Below, piece by piece: positions 24,042-37,127 of a stretch of 64,000 nucleotides of DNA. Source of the stretch: Alviniconcha marisindica (taxonomy: Eukaryota; Mollusca; Gastropoda; Provannidae); contig JABMCL010002757.1 of NCBI GenBank assembly GCA_018857735.1, forward strand, positions 513,501 to 577,500, read 5' to 3'. Both the position numbers and the translations under genes were made by a program. Positions within the stretch are counted from its first letter, which is position 1. Each line of letters opens with the position of its first letter. A model generated the notes under the pieces. That model worked only from the letters and a program-made list of their open reading frames with translations, had not been told where the DNA came from and did no database searches.

Positions 24042-24566
24042 CTACTAGCCATTTTGCAGCGACTCTCCAGAGTGACGTATGCGCATATGTGCACATGATT
24101 TTTAGTGTCATGGCGACGCTTTCGGTACGACAGAAAATGCCTGTTTTCGTGCGTTTATAACCCTCAGATCACAAGTTCACCTACATCATTGTTCTCAGCG
24201 AACTTTAACGGAAATCGTGTCAAAAATCACCACCAACTTGGACTTGTCCTTTAACGTCCACAGAAACCGTAAGGCTTATTAGGAGTCGCCAGGATGACTC
24301 CTGCATTAAGATGGGCAGTGACGAGAGCCATTTGAATGTTTCATTAATTGTGAGGGACAAAGTCACAAGACAATTTCCACAGACCACAATATTTGAAGAG
24401 AAAGGAGAGCCGAAGGGGATTCGAACCGAGGTCCCTCTGCTTACCAGCCTAACGCCTTACCGCTAGGCCAAACCGGTTCACCGGTGTACGATAGGACAAG
24501 CAGGGACTATGTAGAGCAGATGGACGGAAAGCGCGGGAAGGCAGAACAGCACACGGGCAGTCCTAC

Positions 24567-24722
24567 CTGAGCCAGTACGGGATGACGTTTTTTATTATCC
24601 GGATGCTGCACTTGGACCAGCGAGAGTTGTTCTCGTCACTGTCCTCCCCCAAGAACTCGTCCATGACGTAGCCACGCCAGTTCCGACACTCTAATGTCTT
24701 TTGGTCGTGGCTGAGGCCAAAG
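24567..24722 (-). CDS. Metalloprotease exon 11, third zinc histidine and Met-turn
   Basis: The 156-nt exon completes Ser and encodes [12 protein letters not shown], then [32 protein letters not shown]349 is the third zinc ligand and D350 the family-defining Asp; YVMD carries the Met-turn; W-S-K-C-S is the conserved closing segment. It ends AG/gtagga. Without splicing the frame meets TAG at 24565-24563. A SINE head begins about 85 bases further on. Confidence 0.92.
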
Positions 24723-24973
24723 CTTAGAAAACAACAACTGGAATGATAATAATGGAACTTTTTCCGAAGAGCCATTTCCCAGAGATAAATGGACTCAAAG
24801 CGCTATACAATTTTCATACCAACAAATTACAGCTTGAAAAAAAGAAAGAAAGAAGAAGTACTATATGATTATGACAATCAACACGCCCACAGAAACAGGA
24901 CACTCATAATATCAAAAAACAGCAAGAACAGATCAATCAGTGTTTTATTTTATGTCTGTTTACATCGAGGTGT

Positions 24974-25033
<60 letters not shown>

Positions 25034-28000
25034 CACACACACACACACACCATATTATACTAACTTACCAACAGGACTATGAACGATCAATTTAACAATA
25101 GGATTGATAATATCAGTATTTTACAAAATATCGCTTACGTTGTTGCAAGCAGTTAAGTCATATCCATTTTTTTCTGAAATAACTGTGGTAATAGGACATT
25201 CAAGTAGTACGTGTTTAACAGGTAAGATATTTTTTACAAATGAAGTAGAATGAGACAGTACCAACAAAACTCAATACCCCTAAGTAAAAAGACTTGCACT
25301 TTTAAGTCAGGAATGACGAATCCTGCTCCACAGAAAGAGACACTCATATAAAAAAAAAACAGCAAAAACAGATTCTGTAGACAAAGTTACAATTTAGTCA
25401 CACTCACACAATCTCCGGGGCTGTTCTTGGGAAGAACGATATCCACCTACAGTGTGTTCTACAGGAAGGGATGTCGTAGCTGCGTGTGTTTTTTTTCGTT
25501 TTTTTTCTTCTCGCACCCAGTTTGCTACTACTGTCAGTTTTAAATGGGCAGCGTTGGAATACAGCTAAAGTCAATGACAATCGTATAACTGAACCAGTAA
25601 ATTTCAGTCAGTATTTCTTCCAACGACCAAAGTTGGACTTAAATCCTAGTTTCTGACTGTCCAAGAGGCTGAAACAAGGACCTGTGCCGCACACACGCAC
25701 AAACCCACGCACGGACGACCACACACAAGGACACGCACGCAGCCAGTTGCAAACAGTAACGGAGATAAGATCCAAACACGTAAAAAGTTAATGTCCTCAG
25801 ATGTCAGTTGACATATTAGGGACAAGCTGTGACCAATGCCGAAGCATGGTACAATATAGCTTTACGTCCACGGAAACCAGAAGGCTCGTTAGGACGGACA
25901 GCCCAGGACGGCCACCTCGACTCTCACACAGCTCCTGAACTATGTAAAAGGTTAAAAAGAACGCTGTTCATTAGGACAAAACACAACGTGCGAATTTTGG
26001 TGGTAATCCCTTTTGTCAATCTAGAAAACGACACTTAAACAACAATTAAACGGTGGAAAATGAGACGGAGAGCTAAGACATTTATCTGTTTTCGATTGAG
26101 AGCTATGTTGTTTTCGTGTCTATTGCTACGGTCAACGACAACGCTGACGATTACCTGTGCCCAATTTCATGCGCAGCGATGAGGGAGAGATGGCTTTCGA
26201 GGTCATGCAGCACTGAGCAGAACTCACCGTTGGTGTGACTACACAGATTGGTGTTCCAAGCCAAACCTGTAGAGTGTCGGAAGACATCCATCCATCACTT
26301 TTATCAAGGTCTCGGAGCACACTCAGTACTCTATCAAAGATCGTATAGTGACACACGCATGGTTTAGCTATATGATCTATGATTCTAATGCGTCGGGAAC
26401 TTGCAGTTCGTCCCAAGATGGGCGGACAGATCATTTGATTTTAACGCCCAGTCAACCATGACGGTTATGTCAGGACGAAATGCACTTTGGAAAAAACATA
26501 TGTTAAAAATATCTATATGGTAAAACTACCACATCAGTTGGCAATTAAAAACACAGTTAAAAGGCGTGTAAAATTCAGCTTGTTCCAAGCTGTCGGTAAA
26601 AATGGTGCTTAACGTCCACCGAAACCATAAGGTTTATTAGGGACGGGGAGAAGGGGGAAAGGGGGTATGGAGGTGGTGGTGGAGGGGGGGGGGGGAGATT
26701 ATATACTTATCGCTACACTGTCACCACCAGAATGACTTATGCATTAAGGTGGGCAACGATGAGAGCCATTTTAATGTTTCATAACTGTGAGGGACAAAGT
26801 CACAAGACTGTCTACAGACCACAACTTTTGAAGAGAAAGGAGAGCCGAAGCTGATTCGAACCGAGGTCCCTCCGCTTACCAGCCAACGCCTTGCCGCTAG
26901 GCCAAACCGGCTCACAGTAAGGTGTCGGAACACACGAATCACTCTTGTAAAGGTGGGTAAAAATCATACCTAGGTGTCGTGATATACGTATAATTTATAT
27001 TTTGGTGTCAGAACTCACGCACCCTTCGTAGCAAGATGGTGGAACACACCCATCACTCGTATCAAGGTGCCGGAACGTAGGCATCAATTTTTGCAACTGC
27101 AGTAGTGGTGGCATTTGTACTGCTTCGCAATTCTAGGTTCAGCTTCCATTGTTATACACAGCGCGAAGCAGCGCCTACTAACAAATCGGCCCGGAAGTGA
27201 CGCTGCGACCTCTCGCGACTTCTTGAACGAAAGATTACAAAGGGCATTCACTCGCGCAAACCAGCTTCACTGAACCGCCCAATAATTATGTTGTTGATCA
27301 CTTATATGCAGCGCAATTCTCTGCTCTCGAGCAGACTCACAGCGCTCTTGTCGCATGTGATTCTGAAAGGATGACTGTGGCCTTTATTGCGTTTGTGAAC
27401 ATTTATAGAAGTGTTGTACTTAGCCTACAGTTCAGTTTGGTTGTTACATGGCTGGTGCCGCGTGAAACTCCTGCCGTCCGGGAGCACATTCTGTGTACAC
27501 CATACAACTATGCACCACAGTTTACAGTGTCACTTCCTGCAACGCCACATACGCAAGGTGCCTGTGTGTTTAGCTGTAACCCGCCACCTTGCACCGGGAT
27601 CTTTTACGTGCTACTGCGGTAACACGGGGGGTGGAACGTATACCGAAATAACAATCAGCACAGAAGGTTGACCTTGAAGAAGAAAATTCTCCTGCCGCTA
27701 CTGCATGGACTCGAACCAGCGACCTTTCGATCACGAGTCCGTCGCAAAACCACTGGGCTATCCCCGCACCCCAATGTATGTGTTGGGGCACATGACACCA
27801 TTTGTCTTGAGTCAATGTGTTGGGACACACGCACCACTAATTAAAGTGTCGGAACACACGGATCACTCCTATTCAAAGTGTCGGAATTAGAACAAACACA
27901 TCGATCACTCCTATTTCGAGTGTCGGAACACACACTTACTCATATAGGCGTGTTGGAACACGGACACTCACCCGATATACGGAAGCGACGAAACGTATAT

Positions 28001-28733
28001 AAAACCCTCGTCAGACCTAGTTCAATGTGAGCCGGTTTGGCCTATCGGTAAGGCGTTAGGCTAGTAAGCGGAAGGACCTCGGTTCGATACCGCTTCGGCT
28101 CTCCTTTCTTTTCAAAAAGGTTGTGGTTTGTGGACACTGTCTTGTGACTTTGTCCATCACATCCTACTGAAACATTAAAATGGCTCTCATCGCTGCCCAT
28201 CTTAATGCAGAAGTCATTCTGGTGGTGACAGTGTAGCGACAGGTATATAATCTTCCTCTCCCCCCACCTCCATACCCCCTTGCCCCCTTCTCCCCGTCCC
28301 TAATAAGCAGCCGTACGGTTTCTGTGGACGTTAAGCACCATGTTTACTTACTTACCTAATTCAAGCACACATTGCTTTGTTTGCCAACATGATTACCATC
28401 AGAACCGTGAAGACTGTAAAGAGGCGTGTTCCACTGACTTTCTCTACTCACGGACACCGGCAAACCAACCACAGAAATAAGGTTAAAAAAGGAAAAAATG
28501 ACAATGAGGACACGACACCTACCCAAACTTGAAGTGGTATAGACCAGCCACTGTTTTCCGTCCCATTCAAAGTCTGCTGGCTCTGTGCTGAAACCGTACT
28601 ATACACGTGTTATGCACACGACTGAAGCCACACACACACATCAACGTGCGCGCGCACGCACACACTTACACACACAAACGCACACTTATGCACTTACACA
28701 TAAACTCACACATACACACGCGCGCACAAATTT

Positions 28734-28792
<59 letters not shown>

Positions 28793-28819
28793 TCCCCCCA
28801 TGCACACTTACATCCAAGA

Positions 28820-28877
<58 letters not shown>

Positions 28878-29038
28878 GCCGCACACAATCATGCACACAC
28901 ACATACATACACGCACGCGCACGAACACAGACGCATACACGCGCGCGCGCGCACGCACCTACCACAAAGTTATACACAAACACACAAACCTGCACGCACA
29001 CGCACACACAATCACAGACTTACAATTACAACCCATAC

Positions 29039-29098
<60 letters not shown>

Positions 29099-29211
29099 GC
29101 GCGCGTGCGCGCGCGCGCACGCACGCACGCACGCACACACTCACATGCACACACACACACACACACATGCACACACACATGCCCGCGCGCACTCACATGC
29201 CCGCACACACT

Positions 29212-29295
<84 letters not shown>

Positions 29296-29362
29296 ACTGA
29301 CCAAAATTTGACCAACTGAAAATCACACAATGGTTTGCGGAAACGGCCAAGCTCCCCACACC

Positions 29363-29450
<88 letters not shown>

Positions 29451-30927
29451 AGCAGTGTCCACACCAGGTGCTTTGACAAGACGTGCTAGCACTGACCGAA
29501 CTCTATGGAGTCCAACTGTTCCACCAAGTGATCACCACCCACCGCTTATTCTCCTTCTTCTTTTTTGTTTTGTTTTTAAAGATTTCATCGGTTCCACGTA
29601 CTTTGACAAGAGACTGTTCACTGGCAGCAACCGGAATATGGAAAACCAGCTTCATTACCAACCGAGAGTAGATCGAGTTTCATTCCCCTCATCGTTTGTC
29701 TGTTTGTTACTTGAAAAAAGGGGCTTTACCATGTAAGTAAACATGGTGCTTAACATCCACAGAAACTATCAAGCTTATTAGGGACGGGAGAAGGGGTGGG
29801 GGAGGGGGTATGGAGGTGGGGGAAGAGGGAGATTATATACCTCTCGCTACACTGTCACCATCATAATGAGAACCATTTTAATGTTTCATTAATTGTAACA
29901 GACAAACTCACAAGTGAGTGTCCACAGACCACAACTTTTGAAGAGAAAGGAGAGCCGAAGCGGATTTGAACCGAGGTCCATCTGCTTACCAGCCTTAGGC
30001 CAAACCGGCTCACAATTTTACCGTGAAAATGTGCACATATTTTGTATTATCTGTATGCATTTAAAAAACCCACCTTTGAGTCTTTAGATACACCTGGAGT
30101 TACTTCAAAATTAATGATCAAACGTTGCCCGTGTGTACTGGCGAAACTGCTAGGATCAAGTCTTATCCGGTGACTGTCACAAGTCTCGTATCAATAGAAC
30201 TGCAGGGGAGTCTTACCCTCATGACTTTGAAAAGGTCTAGAAGGCCTATTGACGAAAGTGCCTGAAGTCTTATCCGATCTCTTTGACAAGCCTATCCCTT
30301 GGCAAAACTACCAGAAGTTTTCTTTGGTGACTTTGACAGATCTGGCCATTGACAAACTGCCTGTAGTCTTATTCGGTGACTTTGACAAGCCCGACTAATG
30401 ACAAATCTGTTTGAAGTTTTGTCCAATTTTTTGACAACTCTGACCCTTGACAAAACTGCCGGTCTTACGCGGTGACTTTGACACATGTGGCCATCGACAA
30501 AATGGTGACTGACACATGTGGCCATCGACAAATCTCACGGAGAGTATTATCAACGATTTTGACAAATCTGGCCACTGGCTGACAAAAATGCTGGGAGTCT
30601 TGTCCTATAACTTTGACAAGTCTATTCGTTGACAAAAAGACGATGATCTTATCCGGTGATTTGGACAAATCTGGACAGTGTCAGGATAACCGAGAATTGT
30701 GTCAGCGCACAGCTAAATCGACTGACTGTCTCAGGTCTTTCATGCTGCGTCAGACTGTATAAATATGCGTGTTCATGAGAGTGTGTTGCTGTGCGTGTAT
30801 GTGCGTGAGCGTCAAGTCGCAGAAAAATGGCCAGCCCCACCTGTGCATGTGTGTCATTTCTGTGTGTACGTGTACGCAGGCGGCATACCACGCACGCTCT
30901 CTCGTGTGTGTGTGTGGTGTGTGTGTG

Positions 30928-30968
<41 letters not shown>

Positions 30969-33900
30969 CGCGCGCGCGCGCGCGTGTATGTGTACGTGCG
31001 TGCGTAAGTTCATGCGTGTGTGTGCGCATGTTATCTTATGTTGTTATTAACTCGCTTTTATGTGAAACTGTAATTTGTTTGAACACTTTTTTAATGTATA
31101 ATTATGTCTTACGCTGAATTATCATACGCTTCATTCGAATTTTATTTATTTTACATGTTACACTGATGGAATGTTTGAAAGCAAATTTCCTTTTGCAGGA
31201 CAATAAAGTATTATTTTATCTAATCATATATACGGTGACTTTGACAAGTGCGACCATACACATAAATGCGTGGAGTCTCACCCGGTCAACAGAGCATAGT
31301 GGTCACACTCGGGTTGGTCGTTTTTCTTCAGCCAGGCGGTCAGCAGGTCGTGGGCATTCATTATGTTCTGGTACACCACACCTGCAAAGTACATACGCCA
31401 CACCTGCAAAGCACGCACGCCACACCTGCAAAGCACGCACGCCACATCTGCAAAGCACGCACGCTACACTTGCAAAGCATGCACATCACACCTGCAAAGC
31501 ACGCACAGCACACCTGCAAAGCAGGCACATCACGCCTGCAAAGCACGCACAGCACACCTGCAAAGCACGCACACACACACACACCTGCAAACAACGTACA
31601 CCCACACCTACAAAGCACCCACAAAGTACGTACACTACGACTGCAACGCACGTATACCACACCTACAAAGCACGTACACAACACCAAAGTACGTCTGCCA
31701 GTTCCGAACGCACCTACCAAACACATTATACAGGCACACCACTGACGTACACATCTTCCATATCACACCTGCAAGCGACACACATCTATCTAGTAGTGAA
31801 AACAGAAGAAAACAACAACCAAAAAACAGACAAACAAAACAACAGCAACAACAACAAAATCAAACCACACACACACAACAACAACAAACCCCCCCCCCCC
31901 CCCCCCGCCCAACCTTTCCAAAACATTGCTCGAAGAACAGGTCTTGTCGATGGCCTGTACCCGGAAAGGGACAGAATCTATTATTATTTCGGTTGTTTTT
32001 AGCTCATGACACAGACTTACGTAGACACTGAGATGCGCTGTGCAAAATGCTGCAAAACGCAGCACGGCACATTGTATGACCACACCTGCAAAGCCCACCA
32101 CAAAGCAAGCATGTTGTACACACCGCACCATACCGTAACTGACACACAAAGCAGACCGCACCGTATTACACAGGATGCAACAGCTGCAAAACGCACTACC
32201 CTTGTGACAAACACCTTGTCTGTGAAACAAAACCTAGATTCAAAGCAGATGCAGATTTTTTCGATTTTTGCAAACGACGTCGCATTTTCAATACATCGAA
32301 TGCATTTGAAAAGGTGGTAATCTAACAGACACCGTACCTGCGTGTTGAGAGGTTGGGAGGTGTTGGAAGTCCTGGTCCTGGTCCATAATTATCTGTAGTT
32401 TTGTGAATACGTAACTGAGAGTGTGAACGTCAAGCTAGTCATAATGCAGTTATTCAATAGCTGCCGTAACTGTTCCATTTTAAAATCGCTCAAAATTTGA
32501 TAGGTATTATTAGTAATCAGATTTTAATAGCTGAAACAGCAGGTGTGAGGAGAGGGGTGTGTGTGCGTGTGTGTCTGCGTTAGACATAGAAAATTATGAA
32601 TTCTTTTGAACAACAGTCACAATTTCAGCTAATCTGTTTATGTACTGAATACTATAAGAATCTAGTTGGCTACTCTTTTAGATAATAGGTGACATGTCTG
32701 TAATAATATGGTTCGTTGAGTGTGGAAGGAGCATATGGACAGAGAGATGGGGTGGGGTGGGGGGCAGAAGGGAGCCAGGTAGAGTTGGGTGGGGGGGGGG
32801 TGGGGTGGGGGTGGGAAGCAGAGGTGGGGGGTGGGGGAGAGGCGAGGAGTAGGGGAGGTGGGGGGGGGGGGGGGGCAGAAGAGAGCCAGGTAGGAGGTGG
32901 GGGGGTGGGTGGGGGGGGGGGGGAAGCAGAAGAGAGCCAGGTAAGGAGTTGGGGTGGGGTGGGAAGCAGAAGAGAGCCAGGTAAGGAGTGGGGGGGTGGG
33001 GGGGGGCAGAAGAGAGCCAGGTAAGGAGTTGGGGTCGGGGTGGGGGGGGGGGGGGGTGGGGGAAGCAGAAGAGAGCCAGGTAAGGAGCTGGGGTAGGGGT
33101 GGGAAGCAGAAGAGAGCCAGATAAGGAGTTGGGGGTGGGGGGGGGGGGGAAGCAGAAGAGAGCCAGGTAAGGAGTTGGGGTAGGGGTGGGAAGCAGAAGA
33201 GAGCAGGTAAGGAGTGGGGGGGTGGGGGGGGGGGGAAGCAGAAGAGAGCCAGGTAAGGAGTTGGGGTAGGGAGAGTGTGTGTGCGGGGGGGGGGGGGGGG
33301 GCAGAAGAGAGCCAGGTAAGGAGTTGGGGTAGGAGAGTGTGTGTGCGGGGGGGGGGGGGGCAGAAGAGAGCCAGGTAAGGAGTTGGGGTGGGAGAGTGTG
33401 TGGGGGGAGGGGGGGGGGCAGAAGAGAGCCAGGTAAGGAGTTGGGGTAGGGGGGTGGGACGAAGCAGAAGAGAGCCCGGTAAAAGGTTCGGGCAGGGAGG
33501 GGGTGGGGGTTGGGGGGGGGGGGAGGAAAGCAGAAGAGAGCCAGGTAAGGAGTTGGGGTAGGGGTGGGAAGCAGAAGAGAGCCAGGTAAGGAGTTGGGGG
33601 GGGGGGGGGGCAGGAGAGCGAAGGAAACTCAAAGGTAGAGTTTTTGAGAGAGTATTGGTAATTTACTAATTGTAATGCGTATTTGGGTGAGTGATGGGAG
33701 TCATTAGCGCGCGCGCGCGCGCGTGTATAAATAATAGTAATGGGTATTTAGAGCGCCTCATAGTTCAGGAGCTGTGTGAGAGTCAGGTGGCCGTCCTGAG
33801 CTGTCCGTCCTAACGAGCCTTCTGGTTTCCGTGGACGTAAAGAATTATTGCACCGTGCTTCGGCATTGGTCACAACTTGTCCCTAATATGTCAACTGACA

Positions 33901-35845
33901 TCTGAGGACATTAAGCATCACTTCATCTTAGAGCGCCTAAACCGCACAGTCCCTAAGCACTTACATTCTGTGACTGCACATTTTTTTCAAAATTCAACTC
34001 ACTCACACACACACACACACACACAGATAGTTATCGTTCACTAGATGATATCTTTATGGTAGAATACTTACGGTTCTGCTTGTTGAAATGCACGTAAATC
34101 TGTTTTTTGTCAAGATGTTTGTACCGCGCACCGAGTTTAACTCAGGTTAGAGAAAGGCGCCTTATCAAAATTATCTGTTATTATTTTTAATATATATCTA
34201 TTATATTTTATGGTTTCAGTATGCGTTACATAGTTTACCATATTTTCCAAGAGCCATAACTGTTCCAGGTTAGTTGAATTCGGCCAGTTATCTCCCGTAA
34301 TGCAAGCGTTACAAAATCCGGTTTTTATTTGATCGTGGTTGACTGTGACTTTGGCGGTAATAGTGTGAACGATTCGTAAGTTGGATGTACAGGAACGGCA
34401 AATGTTTACTTGTTAATGCACTATATGAATGGAAGGTCACCAAGACAAATTTTTGTGCACATGTTAATGTTACTGGCAAATAAATCTCCTTGTATTCTTG
34501 TGTGCATGCTATGGCCTCTCCTTGTCGTACCTTGTTTAAATGTTGAGAACACAAATATCGCTTTGGCGTGGCTGTTTCCGCCTGCTAGTGACACCTCTTA
34601 ACAGTGCAAAACACAGACACTCATGCTTTCCACCGCCCACCCCCACTTCTGTCTCTTCTACTCTTTGTCACACATATCACCTATCAAGACATGCCACGCA
34701 GGACCAATCACAGCTACAAAACACCGTACCTATAAAACAGCCCATACCAAACCTATAAAACATCGTACCTATAAAACAGTCCATACCAAACCTACAAAAC
34801 ACCGTACCTATAAAACAGCCCATACCAAACCTATAAAACATCGTACCTATAAAACAGTCCATACCAAACCTACAAAACACCGTACCTATAAAACAGCCCA
34901 TACCAAACCTATAAAACATCGTACCTATAAAACAGTCCATACCAAACCTACAAAACACCGTACCTATAAAACAGCCCATACCAAACCTATAAAACACCGT
35001 ACCTATAAAACAGTCCATACCAAACCTACAAAACACCGTACCTATAAAACAGCCCATACCAAACCTACAAAACTCCGTACCTATAAAACCGCCCATACCA
35101 AACCTACGAAACACCGTACCTATAAAACAGTCCATACCAAACGTACAAAACACCGTACCTATAAAACAGCCCATACCAAACCTATAAAACATCGTACCTA
35201 TAAAACAGCCCATACCAAACCTACGAAACTCCGTACCTATAAAACAGCCCATACCAAACCTATAAAACATCGTACCTATAAAACAGCCCATATCAAACCT
35301 AAGAAACTCCGTACCTATAAAACAGCCCATACCAAACCTATAAAACATCGTACCTATAAAACAGCCCATACCAAACCTACGAAACTCCGTACCTATAAAA
35401 CAGCCCATATCAAACCTACGAAACTCCGTACCTATAAAACAGCCCATACCAAACCTATAAAACATCGTACCTATAAAACAGCCCATATCAAACCTACGAA
35501 ACTCCGTACCTATAAAACAGCCCATACCAAACCTACAAAACATCGTGCCTATAAAACAGCCCATACCAAACCTACGAAACTCCGTACCTATAAAACAGCC
35601 CATACCAAACCTATAAAACATCGTACCTATAAAACAGCCCATACCAAACCTACAAAACCCCGTACGTATAACACAGCCCAGGCCAAACCTACAAAGCGCA
35701 GAGCACATCAACACACCACACCACTAACACAATTGCACAAACACCTGCAGCGGAATACCTGCAAAGCACACGCCATAGCAACCGCAAAACACGCGACATA
35801 GCTACCAACAGAGAGAGAGAGAGAGCGAGCAAGCGAGCGAGCGAG

Positions 35846-35911
<66 letters not shown>

Positions 35912-36012
35912 TTTATTTTACAAGGATTGTAGTTTAGGTTTAGTCAAAAGCCTGTCTATCAACTAGTCCTTGCAAAGCTACTGATGAGTAAATATACAGT
36001 TACAGGCATCAT

Positions 36013-36079
<67 letters not shown>

Positions 36080-36933
36080 ACCATCAAATACTGCTTGTGT
36101 CTTCGTAGAGGTCCGAAGCTTGATGGGATCTGTGTCAAATGTCTACAGAGAACACAACAATGCAGCAAAGATACAGTCATCTGGTGCTTGCACCGACCCA
36201 TCGACGAATAAAGCGAGGTGAAAGTTTAAAAACAATTAAGAGAACACAGAGTTCTGTACAGTTGTGGACGCGCGTGCGTCGATAGATGCATGAGTGCGTA
36301 CGTGTGGTTTTGGTCCGCGCTATAGATTTCCTTTTTAAAATGATCGATTAAGCTGGCTTCACCTCGCCTAACTTGCAAGCCACTTATGCAATGAAACAGA
36401 TCCAATTCAACTATTATTTTGCCGGTGCGCACCATACACCTGACAGTTAACATCATTTGAGGCAGAATCACCGAGGAAGACAACGACGTTACCCAGAAAG
36501 ACTGAAGGCCCCAAAGTCACCCAGAAAGGCCCCCTGAAACTCAGAAAGGCTTCATTGTCACCAAGGAAGGCCTCAGTGTCACCAAGGGAGGACCGTGACT
36601 TTTAGTAGCACCAAGGTAGGACTGTGATTTTAGTAGCACCAAGGTAGGACCGTGATTTTAGTAGCGCCAAGGAAGGACAGTGACTTTAGTAACATCAAGG
36701 GAGGACCGTGGCTTTAGCAGCACCAAGGGAGGACCGGGACTTTTAGTAACATCAAGGGAGGACCGTGACATTAGCAGCACCAAGGGAGGACCGTGATATA
36801 ATACGAGGGCAATGAAAATAGCCAGTCAGTCAGTCTACAGAACTGTGCAACTGCTTCACTGAAAGTCGTCGATGACCTAATGCTCTCGGCAACAAAAGGA
36901 AAAAGGAAAAACGTCCGGCGCAATGGATGTGTG

Positions 36934-36987
<54 letters not shown>

Positions 36988-37076
36988 CACACACAAACAA
37001 CAACAACAACCAAAACAAAAACAACCAAAACAAACAACAACAACACACACACACATACACACACACACAACACACA

Positions 37077-37127
<51 letters not shown>

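Larger units (their letters stand above)
22088..24250 (+). mobile_element. TTAA-flanked transposon with THAP ORF (Kolobok-like)
   Basis: The ends are imperfect terminal inverted repeats: aggaaaagtccaag on the left and, in reverse complement, aggacaagtccaag on the right (13 of 14 match). The element is flanked by TTAA at 22084-22087 and 24251-24254, and the empty site is recognisable because it interrupts a SINE. It carries an intact THAP zinc-finger coding start but no complete transposase, so it is probably non-autonomous or decayed. TTAA target duplication plus a THAP domain is characteristic of the Kolobok superfamily; piggyBac also uses TTAA but lacks THAP and has different ends. The superfamily call is inference. 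Confidence 0.75.
22065..24482 (-). mobile_element. tRNA-derived SINE (minus) split by a DNA transposon
   Basis: The tail in minus orientation (gtaaataaacatggtactta) is at 22065-22087. The remainder from aacgtccacagaaaccgtaa through the tRNA-like head, ending ctaggccaaaccggttcac, is at 24253-24482. Removing the element at 22088-24250 and one TTAA rejoins a SINE matching those at 28027 and 45886. Both outer sides fall in the same minisatellite, and both show gtacgat. Confidence 0.85.

Noticed and set aside
26267..26340. Minus-strand frame reading [15 protein letters not shown] before exon 10
   Set aside because: It looked like protease sequence, but it is out of phase with GLAWNTN. The exon at 28523-28587 gives the correct phase and a better LGLAW join.
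28585..29319. Multiple His/Thr or Cys/Val ORFs over 200 codons
   Set aside because: Pure CA/GT microsatellite translation.
32670..33632. 320-codon proline-rich ORF on minus
   Set aside because: It is the complement of the G-rich array; slippage-prone runs keep the frame open by chance.
34623..35801. 392-codon (+) and 345-codon (-) ORFs
   Set aside because: They arise from a 39-bp stop-free repeat and are open on both strands. There is no start context, domain or splice support.
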